Positions 5,474 through 12,972 of a stretch of DNA of 13,281 bases are shown piece after piece. Made by a program: the position numbers and the translations under genes. How positions within the stretch are numbered: the first letter of the stretch is position 1; each line of letters begins with the position of its first letter. The DNA is from DASVBE01 sp036375995 (GTDB lineage Bacteria > Actinomycetota > Actinomycetes > Streptosporangiales > Streptosporangiaceae): the NCBI GenBank assembly GCA_036375995.1, contig DASVBE010000239.1:1-13281 (forward strand), given 5' to 3'. The notes under the pieces are model-generated. The model was given only the letters and a program-made list of their open reading frames with translations. It was not told the DNA's origin and did not search any database.

Positions 5474-8400
5474 ATGTATCACGGAAACCTGGCCGGTCCC
5501 CATAATCCAGGGGATACCGAGACCATGGGGCCGGGTGATACTGAGGCTATGAGCGGGTCAGCCGTGGCCAGCAGAACGGACGGGCCGATCCAGATTTTCG
5601 TCAGCTATTCGTCCGCTGACGAGCGATGGGCCACCTGGATGGCCTGGGAACTCGAAACCGCGGGTTACCGGGCCATGCTGCAGGCCTGGGACTTTGTGCC
5701 GGGCACGAACTTCATCGAGTTCATGGACCGTGGCGTCAGCCGGTCCGCCGCCGTCGTCGCGGTGCTCTCCCGGCGCTACGTGGACTCCCCTTACGGGCGG
5801 CTGGAGTGGCAGGCGGCCCTGCAGGCCGACAAGGGCAACCCGACCGGCAGGTTAGTAACCGTCCGGGTCGAGGACTGCCAGGTTGACGGGCTGCTCGGCA
5901 TCATCACCTACATCGACCTGGTGGGCGTGACCGACCAGCACCAGGCCCGCGCGCTGCTGCTCGACCGCATCCGGCACGCGCTCGCCGGGCGGGCCGAACG
6001 GCAGGAGGTCGCGTACCCGCCCACGAGTCAGGCCACCACGGGTCAGGCCACCACGGGTCAGGCCACCACGGGCCAGATCACCACGGGCCAGATCACCACG
6101 GGCCAGATCACCACGGGCCAGATCACCACGGGCCAGGTCCGGCCCCCGGCGGAACGGCCGGCGCGGACGGCGCCCGTCATGCCCACGGCGGCGGCGCCAC
6201 GGGGCCGCCGGTCACCGGCCACCGCGCCGGCCTACCCGCCGACGCTGCAGGCCACCGCCGGGCCGCGCGCCGCGATCACCCTGCTGCAGGTGGCCGGGCC
6301 CCGGTTCGGGCCCGGGCCGGACGGCGCGGGTGACCGGCTGTCTGCCGCCGGGCTGCAGGAACGGATCTGGGCCGACGTGACCAGGCGCACGGCCGCCGGC
6401 CTGCCCCGGCCCGACCTCATGGTGGTCACCGGCGACCTGATGGAGACCGGCAGCCTGCGGGAGAGCGAGGAGGCCCTGGAGTTCCTCACCGGGCTCCGCG
6501 CGCTCCTCGGCCTGGAGCCGCAGCACCTGGTGATCGTTCCCGGCCTGCACGACATCACCCGGGCGGCCTGCCGCGCGTACTTCGCCAGCTGCGAGGCCGA
6601 CGACATGGAGCCGCAGCCGCCGTACTGGCCCAAGTGGCGGCACTACGCCAGCCTGTTCCATGAGCTCTACCGCGGTCTCGACGGCGCTGTCTTCGAGAGC
6701 GCGCAGCCCTGGACGCTGTTCGAGATGCCGGACCTGCGCGTGGCGGTCGCCGCGCTGAACTCGACGCTGGCCGGCAGCCACCGGCCCGACGACGAGTACG
6801 GCTGGGTTGGCGAGGAGCAGGCGGACTGGTTCGCCGGGCAGCTCGCTCCCCTTGAGGAGGCCGGCTGGCTCCGGATAGCCGTAATCCGTCATGCTCCATC
6901 AGCTGGACAGCACGAATCGCTCCTGCGTGACGCCGGCACGTTTGACCGTTTGCTGGGGCCACGGCTCAGCCTGCTGCTGCACGGCCCGCGGCCCGGCGGC
7001 GGTGCGGCCCTTCAGCTTGGCTCCGGCCTGATCGCGGTGCCCGCGGCGGCTCCTGGCCAGCACCAGTTCCTCCGGATCACCGCGGATGGCCTGGACCGCT
7101 GGGGCGACCACCACGGGGATGTCCCCGCCCCGGTGCGGCTGTCCTGGCGATGGCCCGCGACGGGCGGCACGTTCCCCGCGGACGGCACCGGCCCGCGCGA
7201 CCCAGCGGAGGGCGGCCTGGCCGAGGGCGCGGTCCCGCCGCCCGAGCCTGAGCGGGCCGCGGACCCGGCCAGCCTGCTGCTGGACCGGATCGCCGAGGTC
7301 TGCGAGACCCGCCACGAGAAAGCCAAGATCCGGCGGGTCGACGCCGACCTGCCGCACCTGCTGGTCACGCACCAGGAGGACGGGTTCATCCGGCAGTGGC
7401 GGATCGCCGCGCACGCGGGAGAACCGGGACGCGACGAGCTGGCCGCGTTCCTGCGGCTGGTCCACACCGGGCAGCCCGAACCCGGTTCCGAGCTGGTCTA
7501 CGAGGGCCCGCAGCCGCCCCGGGTGCTCCGCGAGGAGGCTCAGCGGCGCGGCGTGCGGCTGCGCAGCTTCACTGAGTTCCAGGGCCTGATCGACCTGCGC
7601 GACTACGTGGCCAACCAGACCGCCAGGATCAGCGCCGATCCCCTGTACCCGCCCCGCCTGTACGTCCCGCAGCGGTTCCGCGAGCTCGGCCGGCCGGGCC
7701 GCGGGGTTCGCGACGACCTGGCCGACGAGCTGCTGTCCCAGATCTCGGCCGACCACGGCCGGTTCGTCCTGGTGCTCGGCGACTTCGGGCGCGGCAAGAC
7801 GTTCGCGCTGCACGAGGCCGCCCGCCGGATCCCGGTCGAGCTGCCGCACCTGGTGCCGATCCTCATCGACCTGCGGGCCCTGGACAAGGCGCACACCGTG
7901 GACGGGCTGGTCGCCGCGCACCTGGCCAACTACGGCGAGGACTTCATCGACCTCAAGGCGTTCCGCTACATGCTCCGGCAGGGACGCATCGTGCTGCTGT
8001 TCGACGGCTTCGACGAGCTGGTCACCCGGGTCAGCTACGAGCGGGCCGCGGATCACCTGGAGACGCTGCTCCAGGCGGCCGAGGGCAGCGCGAAGATCGT
8101 GGTGGCCAGCCGGACCCAGCACTTCCGGTCCCATGAGCAGGTGCTGACCGCCCTCGGCGAGCGGCTGGGCGCGCTGCCGAGCCGGCGGGTGCTCTCGATC
8201 GAGGACTTCACTCCCGCGCAGATCCGCGCCTACCTGGTCAACCGCTACGACGGCGACGAGCAGGCGGCCGACGAACGGCTGCGGCTGCTGCGCGGCATCC
8301 AGGACCTGCTCGGGCTGTCCACCAACCCGCGCATGCTGTCCTTCATCACCGAGCTGGACGAGAGCCGGCTCCGGGCGGTGGCCGGGATGCAGGAGACGAT

Positions 8401-11400
8401 CAGCGCGGCCGCGCTGTACGAGGAGATCCTCAGCACCTGGCTCAGCTATGAGGAGCGGCGCACGCAGGGGGTGCCGGGGACGCCGGGCGGCCTGAAGCGC
8501 GAGCACCTGTGGCGGGCCGTCACCATTCTCGCGATGCGCATGTGGGAAACGGGCGAGCCCCTGCTCCGGCCCGCCGCCCTCAACGAGGTTGCGGATACGC
8601 TCACCGGGCTCGCCGACGGCCAGCTCTCGCTCCGCCAGCGCGCGCACGCCGTGGGCTCGGGCTCGCTGCTGGTGCGGACCGACGCAGGGCTGTTCGGGTT
8701 CATTCACGCCTCGGTCGCGGAGTGGCTGGTCGCCGCGGAGATCGGCCGGCAGCTGGTGGGGGGCACGGCCCGGCCGGCGCCGCTGTCCGCCCGGCCGCTG
8801 TCGCAGCTGACCGCCGACTTCCTCTGCGATCTCGCGGGCAGCCAGGCCTGCCGGGCGTGGGCCAGCCGGATCCTGGCCGACCCGGCGGCCAGCGAGGTGG
8901 CCCGCGCCAACGCGCTGAAGGTCAGCACCCGGCTGCGGACCCCTTCCCAGACCGACCTGCGCGGGGCCCTGCTGCGGGGCGAGGACCTCTCCTACCGGGA
9001 GCTGGCGGGCGTCGACCTGACCGGCGCCGACCTGACCGATGCCGTCCTGGTCGGCGCGAACCTGACCGGGGCCATCCTGCGCGACGCCACGCTGGCGGGC
9101 GCCCGGCTGGACGAGGCACGGCTGCCCGGCGCGGATCTCAGCGGCGCCAACCTGACCCGTGCCCGGCTCGCGCGCGCCGACCTGCGCGGCGCCTCCGTGG
9201 CCGGCAGCAGGTGGGTTCGGGCTGCACTTGTGGAGGCTACGGTGGACGCGGAGCTGGCCAGCGCCCCCGAGCTGCGCGGAGCCGCCAGGACTCCAGGGCA
9301 CCGCGTCGAGGTGCAGCTCGCGCCCGCGGTGATCGGCGTGCCGTACGGCTTCCACCACCAGACGAGCAGGCTGCCCGCGCACCTCGCCTACAGCGCGGAC
9401 AGCGACCTGCTGGCCATCGGCAGCGACGACGGCGCCGTGCTGATCTGCGACGCTATCTCCGGCCTGCCCGTGCGCACGCTGTACGGCCATCGCGGGCGGG
9501 TCTACGCGGTCGCGTTCGGCGGCGGCGACAGCGTGCTGGCGACCGGGGCCAGCGACGGGACGGTCCGGCTGTGGGACCCGGCGACCGGTGACTGCGTGGC
9601 GGTGCTGGAGGGCCATCGCGACGGCGTGTGGCCGATGGCGCTGAGCCCGGACGGCTCGCTGCTGGCCACTGGCGACGGCGACGGCGTCCTGCGGCTCTGG
9701 GACGTCCGGTCGCGCCGGGTGCGGTGCACGGTGCCCGGTCACAGCCCGCCCATCTTCGCCGCTGCCTTCAGCCCGGACGGGGCCTTCCTCGCGGTCGGCG
9801 ACGGGGCCGCGCTGCGGGTGTACGAGGCCGCCTCCGGTGACCCGGTGCGGGAACTGGGCGGTCACCGCGGCCCGGTGTACCGCGCCGCGTACAGCCCTTC
9901 CGGCGACGTGCTGGCCACCGGTGACAGCGGCGGGACCGTGCGGCTGTGGGATCCCGCGTCCGGCGAGCTGCGCCACCAGCTGGACGGCCACCGCCGCGCC
10001 GTCTACGCGCTGGCGTTCCACCCGTCAGGGACGCGGCTCGCCAGCGGCGACCGGGACGGGCAGATCCGGCTGTGGGACCCGGCCGCCGGCCAGCCCGCGG
10101 GCCTGCTGGCCGGGCACCAGGCCGCGGTGTACTGCGTCGTGTTCAGCCCCGGCGGCGACCTGCTGGCCAGCAGCGACAGCGGCGGGAACATCCAGCTCTG
10201 GGACGCGGCGACCGGCCAGTCCCGGCACCAGCTGAGCGGGCACAAGGCGTCGGTCTGGCCGATGGTCTTCCGGCCCGACGGCGGCCAGCTGGCGACCAGC
10301 GGCAACGACGGCACGGTCCGGCTGTGGGACCCGGCCACCGGCCAGCGCCGGCACGTGCTGCGCGGGCACGGGCGGCGGATCACCGGGGTACGGTTCAGTC
10401 CGGCCGGTGACCTGCTCGCCACCTGCGGCAACGACGGCATCGTGCGGCTCTGGCAGCCGGGCACGGGCCAGCGGCTCAGGGAGCTGGCCAGCCCGGCCGA
10501 CCGGCTGGTCTCGGTGCTGTTCAGCCCGGCCGGGAACCGGCTCGCCACCGCGGGCGGCAGCGGCCGGGTCTACTTCTGGAACGCCGCGTCCGGCACGTTC
10601 GAGCGCGAGCTGAACGTCGACACCGATCATCTGTGGGCGGAGGCTTTCTCCCCGGATGGCAGCGTGCTGGCCACGGCCAACGACGACGACACGGTGCGGC
10701 TGTGGTACTGCACGACCGGGCGGCACTTCCGGACGTTCGCCGAGCACCGGGGACGGGTGCGGTCCATCGCGTTCAGCCCGGACGGCGCGCTGGTGGCGAC
10801 CGGCTGCGACGACCGGGTGGTGCGGCTCTGGGATTTCGAGTCGGGCGACTGCCGGGCCACGCTGGCCGGGCACACCGACCGGGTTTACTCGGTCGTGTTC
10901 AGCCCGGACGGGGCGGTGCTGGCCAGCGCGAGCAACGACGGGACGGCCCGGCTGTGGGATGTCGCGGCGGGGGTTCCGCGGCACACGCTGGCGGCGAACC
11001 GGGGCCGGCTGTGGTCGGCCGCGTTCAGCCCGGACGGCACCATGCTCGCCACCGCGGGCGATGACCTGTCCGTGCGCCTGTGGGACGTGGGCACCGGGGA
11101 GCACCTGCATACGCTCATCGGCCACAGCCGGCGCGTCTGGTCGGTTGCCTTCAGCCCGGACGGCACGCTGCTGGCGAGCGCGGGCGACGACGGGGCGGTC
11201 GGGTTGTGGGATACCGGCGGCCGCGAGCCACCGCGGCTGCGGCTGACTTTGCTGGGCCTGCCTGAAGGGTGGGCGGCGCTGGCCAGCGACGGCCGGTACA
11301 AGCAGGAGGGCGAGATCGCCGGCCAGTTCTGGCACGTTGTCGGCATGTGCCGGTTCGGCAGCGGTGAGCTGGACCCGTACCTGCCGACGGTGCGCCGGCT

Positions 11401-11422
11401 GCCGCTGGACGCGGAATTCTGA
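5474..11422 (+). CDS. TIR-pseudophosphoesterase-NACHT-pentapeptide-WD40 protein, NLR-like, candidate anti-phage receptor
   Basis: 1982 residues. TIR domain about 39-175: IFVSYSS box 1, WDFVPGTNF, and SPYGRLEW with the candidate catalytic Glu111, as in NAD-cleaving TIRs. Tandem SQATT/GQATT/GQITT linker 185-221. Metallophosphoesterase-like domain about 268-530: VTGDL (Asp321), VPGLHD (357-360) and RH (473) remain, but the DxH and GHxH sites read AGP and GPRP. Unclassified module about 601-712. NACHT-type NTPase about 735-1100: Walker A GDFGRGKT (769-776), Walker B LLFDGFDEL (Asp844, Glu848), SRTQHF, and FIHASVAEWL (1076-1085). Pentapeptide repeats about 1160-1255. Fifteen WD40 repeats 1303-1925. 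Tail to 1982. Inferred role: WD40/pentapeptide regions sense a trigger, NACHT oligomerises, TIR depletes NAD, presumably causing abortive infection. No partner gene is needed. Cytosolic, no signal peptide. Starts at 5525 or 5549 would also keep the whole TIR. Confidence 0.93.
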   Translation: MYHGNLAGPHNPGDTETMGPGDTEAMSGSAVASRTDGPIQIFVSYSSADERWATWMAWELETAGYRAMLQAWDFVPGTNFIEFMDRGVSRSAAVVAVLSRRYVDSPYGRLEWQAALQADKGNPTGRLVTVRVEDCQVDGLLGIITYIDLVGVTDQHQARALLLDRIRHALAGRAERQEVAYPPTSQATTGQATTGQATTGQITTGQITTGQITTGQITTGQVRPPAERPARTAPVMPTAAAPRGRRSPATAPAYPPTLQATAGPRAAITLLQVAGPRFGPGPDGAGDRLSAAGLQERIWADVTRRTAAGLPRPDLMVVTGDLMETGSLRESEEALEFLTGLRALLGLEPQHLVIVPGLHDITRAACRAYFASCEADDMEPQPPYWPKWRHYASLFHELYRGLDGAVFESAQPWTLFEMPDLRVAVAALNSTLAGSHRPDDEYGWVGEEQADWFAGQLAPLEEAGWLRIAVIRHAPSAGQHESLLRDAGTFDRLLGPRLSLLLHGPRPGGGAALQLGSGLIAVPAAAPGQHQFLRITADGLDRWGDHHGDVPAPVRLSWRWPATGGTFPADGTGPRDPAEGGLAEGAVPPPEPERAADPASLLLDRIAEVCETRHEKAKIRRVDADLPHLLVTHQEDGFIRQWRIAAHAGEPGRDELAAFLRLVHTGQPEPGSELVYEGPQPPRVLREEAQRRGVRLRSFTEFQGLIDLRDYVANQTARISADPLYPPRLYVPQRFRELGRPGRGVRDDLADELLSQISADHGRFVLVLGDFGRGKTFALHEAARRIPVELPHLVPILIDLRALDKAHTVDGLVAAHLANYGEDFIDLKAFRYMLRQGRIVLLFDGFDELVTRVSYERAADHLETLLQAAEGSAKIVVASRTQHFRSHEQVLTALGERLGALPSRRVLSIEDFTPAQIRAYLVNRYDGDEQAADERLRLLRGIQDLLGLSTNPRMLSFITELDESRLRAVAGMQETISAAALYEEILSTWLSYEERRTQGVPGTPGGLKREHLWRAVTILAMRMWETGEPLLRPAALNEVADTLTGLADGQLSLRQRAHAVGSGSLLVRTDAGLFGFIHASVAEWLVAAEIGRQLVGGTARPAPLSARPLSQLTADFLCDLAGSQACRAWASRILADPAASEVARANALKVSTRLRTPSQTDLRGALLRGEDLSYRELAGVDLTGADLTDAVLVGANLTGAILRDATLAGARLDEARLPGADLSGANLTRARLARADLRGASVAGSRWVRAALVEATVDAELASAPELRGAARTPGHRVEVQLAPAVIGVPYGFHHQTSRLPAHLAYSADSDLLAIGSDDGAVLICDAISGLPVRTLYGHRGRVYAVAFGGGDSVLATGASDGTVRLWDPATGDCVAVLEGHRDGVWPMALSPDGSLLATGDGDGVLRLWDVRSRRVRCTVPGHSPPIFAAAFSPDGAFLAVGDGAALRVYEAASGDPVRELGGHRGPVYRAAYSPSGDVLATGDSGGTVRLWDPASGELRHQLDGHRRAVYALAFHPSGTRLASGDRDGQIRLWDPAAGQPAGLLAGHQAAVYCVVFSPGGDLLASSDSGGNIQLWDAATGQSRHQLSGHKASVWPMVFRPDGGQLATSGNDGTVRLWDPATGQRRHVLRGHGRRITGVRFSPAGDLLATCGNDGIVRLWQPGTGQRLRELASPADRLVSVLFSPAGNRLATAGGSGRVYFWNAASGTFERELNVDTDHLWAEAFSPDGSVLATANDDDTVRLWYCTTGRHFRTFAEHRGRVRSIAFSPDGALVATGCDDRVVRLWDFESGDCRATLAGHTDRVYSVVFSPDGAVLASASNDGTARLWDVAAGVPRHTLAANRGRLWSAAFSPDGTMLATAGDDLSVRLWDVGTGEHLHTLIGHSRRVWSVAFSPDGTLLASAGDDGAVGLWDTGGREPPRLRLTLLGLPEGWAALASDGRYKQEGEIAGQFWHVVGMCRFGSGELDPYLPTVRRLPLDAEF
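5507..5551 (+). repeat. 24-bp-period duplication at the TIR gene N-terminus (PGDTETM / PGDTEAM)
   Basis: Two 21-nt segments, 5507-5527 and 5531-5551, match at 16 of 21 positions, and each ends in an in-frame ATG. Four of the five differences are synonymous third-codon-position changes. That pattern suggests the segment is translated and supports the upstream start at 5474. Confidence 0.6.
6026..6130 (+). repeat. Seven-unit 15-bp minisatellite in the TIR gene linker
   Basis: Seven contiguous 15-bp units. The first three are of the GGTCAGGCCACCACG type (the first begins with A) and the last four are identical GGCCAGATCACCACG. A partial unit GGCCAG follows (6131-6136). They encode SQATT, two GQATT and four GQITT, a flexible Thr/Gln/Gly linker between TIR and phosphoesterase-like domain. 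The unit length is a multiple of three, so copy-number change would alter linker length without a frameshift. Confidence 0.92.
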
Positions 11423-11426
11423 GGCC

Positions 11427-11466
11427 GATGCCGGGCACCAGGCCCCAGACGCGTCCGGCTGGCATC
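11427..11466. terminator. Weak inverted repeats between convergent genes
   Basis: The 73-bp gap between the TIR gene stop (11422) and the amidohydrolase stop (11496, minus) holds GATGCC (11427-11432) paired with GGCATC (11461-11466). These enclose a GGGC-ACCAG-GCCC hairpin (11433-11445) and the palindrome GACGCGTC (11448-11455). A bidirectional terminator is expected between convergent genes, but the stem is short and there is no T-tract. Confidence 0.25.
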
Positions 11467-11495
11467 CATTCAGATCCGGGTGCCGTTGCCGCGCG

Positions 11496-12785
11496 TCAGC
11501 GGGCCGGGCTGCTGCCGTCCCAGGTGAGCCGCCCGTCCCAGGCGACCTTGCCGCCCTGGATGACGAGTTCCGCCTGCTGCAGGCACTCGATGTCCTGCAG
11601 CGGGTCGCCGGTCACGGCCACGATGTCGGCGGCCGCGCCCGCCTCGAGAACGCCGGCCGTCCCGCCGAGCCCGAGCAGTTCGGCCGCCCGCACCGTGCCG
11701 GCCCGCAGCGCGTCCGCGGCGGGCATGCCGAGCCTGGTCATCTCGGTGAACTCCTCGGCCTGATGGACCCTGGTCCACTCGAACCCGCCGACGTCGGTGC
11801 CGAATACGATCCGGACCCCGGCTTCCAGGCAGTTGACGAAAGACCGCTTATGCGCGGCCACCACCGCATCGGAGATCATCGAGCCGTGCGCGGCATGCTC
11901 CCGGAACACCAGAAGGGTCGGCACGAAGGCGGTTCCCTTGGCCGCCATCTCCGCCGCCAGATCGGGTGAGATAGCCAGACCATGATCGATGGAGTCGACC
12001 CCGGCGGCCACCGCCAGCTTCGCTCCGCTGAGGGTCAGCGCGTGGGCGGCGACCTTGCGGCCCTGCCGGTGCGCCTCGTCAACCAGCGCGTGGACTTCCT
12101 CCTCGGTCCACACCAGCGGGCCGTCGCAGTAGCCGTCCGGGTCCGCGGGCGCGCTGAAGCCCTCGCTGACGTAGATCTTCAGGACATCGATCCCGTAGGC
12201 GATCTGGGTCCGCACGGTCTCGCGGCAGGCGACCGGGCCGACGGCACTGTCGATGCCGACCGGGAACGTCATGCTGTGCGGCAGGCCAGGCAGCGGATAA
12301 CGGCCGATCGACCGGATGGCGGGCCCGGCGACGATCATCCGCGGACCGGGCACCAGGCCCTCCCGCGCGGCGTCGCGCAGGCCGATGTCGTAGTAGTCGG
12401 CGCCTTCCGTGCCAAGATCGCGGATCGTGGTGAAGCCGTGCCGGAGCGAGACGGCCATCGCCTGGACCGCGCTGGCCGCCTTGTGGCCGGGGTTCTCCTC
12501 CACCATCTGCCGCGCCAGTTCCAGCTCGTTCGAGCTGGTGCGCAGCAGCACATGGGTGTGCGCGTCGATGAGCCCGGGCAGCAGGCTGGTCCCGGGCCGC
12601 TCCAGCACCGGCCAGCCGTCCGGCGCGGCCTGGGTGAGGCCGGCGATGCGCCCGTCCTCGACGAGGACCACCGTGCCGTCCGCCCAGGCCCCGGCCCGGG
12701 CGTCAAACACCCGGTCGCCGGCGACCGCGAAACGTGACCCAGCTACCGAACCCGGTCCAGCGGAAGATCCCGTCATGCCGACCAT
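11496..12785 (-). CDS. Metal-dependent amidohydrolase (imidazolonepropionase-like)
   Basis: 429 residues, full length for the amidohydrolase superfamily. An N-terminal beta-sandwich (DGTVVLVEDGRIAGL, 36-50) leads into PGLIDAHTHVLL with the HxH metal ligands His76 and His78. LKIYVSEG follows with Lys203, probably the carboxylated bridging lysine. Next are His248 (AAHALT), His267 (SIDHGL) and Asp330 (FGTDVGG), giving a complete binuclear metal site. The C-terminus returns to the sandwich (GAAADIVAVTGDPLQDI). Relatives in the imidazolonepropionase-like group hydrolyse cyclic amides or Xaa-Pro-type dipeptides, so the substrate is open. No signal peptide is obvious, so probably cytosolic. ATGs at 12785 and 12776 are both possible and neither has a clear ribosome site. 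It converges on the TIR gene and follows the FAH-family gene after 187 bp on the same strand. Confidence 0.9.
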   Translation of the reverse strand: MVGMTGSSAGPGSVAGSRFAVAGDRVFDARAGAWADGTVVLVEDGRIAGLTQAAPDGWPVLERPGTSLLPGLIDAHTHVLLRTSSNELELARQMVEENPGHKAASAVQAMAVSLRHGFTTIRDLGTEGADYYDIGLRDAAREGLVPGPRMIVAGPAIRSIGRYPLPGLPHSMTFPVGIDSAVGPVACRETVRTQIAYGIDVLKIYVSEGFSAPADPDGYCDGPLVWTEEEVHALVDEAHRQGRKVAAHALTLSGAKLAVAAGVDSIDHGLAISPDLAAEMAAKGTAFVPTLLVFREHAAHGSMISDAVVAAHKRSFVNCLEAGVRIVFGTDVGGFEWTRVHQAEEFTEMTRLGMPAADALRAGTVRAAELLGLGGTAGVLEAGAAADIVAVTGDPLQDIECLQQAELVIQGGKVAWDGRLTWDGSSPAR

Positions 12786-12972
12786 GATGGCACGGCGCCC
12801 GGTTCAGATGATCATGACTTGGGGCGTTTCTGCTGGCAGGCCGGTGACTCCTGGCGCGGCGCAGTCAGGTCCGGACGTAACAGACAAGGCAAATCCGCAT
12901 CCTCCGGGATGACCTGCGAGATACGCGTCGCCGCCACCCAGAGCCACGGCCCGGGCAAAGCCGCCGAGCCGG
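12786..12972. other. 187-bp intergenic region between FAH-family and amidohydrolase genes
   Basis: No gene is seen here on either strand. It contains the 8-bp palindromes ATGATCAT (12808-12815) and GTCCGGAC (12869-12876). It probably carries the amidohydrolase promoter, but I cannot assign -35 and -10 boxes. Confidence 0.45.

Noticed and set aside
6026..6136. CRISPR-like array
   Set aside because: The 15-bp units are contiguous with no spacers and are translated as a linker in a long coding sequence.
6899..10021. Very long minus-strand open frame (1040 codons) antisense to the TIR-NACHT-WD40 gene
   Set aside because: Composition is Arg/Gly/Gln/Pro-rich with periodicity mirroring the pentapeptide and WD40 repeats on the plus strand. 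It shows no recognisable domain, and such frames are expected opposite high-GC genes.
12409..12912. Plus-strand 167-codon frame spanning the amidohydrolase start and intergenic gap
   Set aside because: No ribosome site or domain, and most of it is antisense to the amidohydrolase N-terminus.
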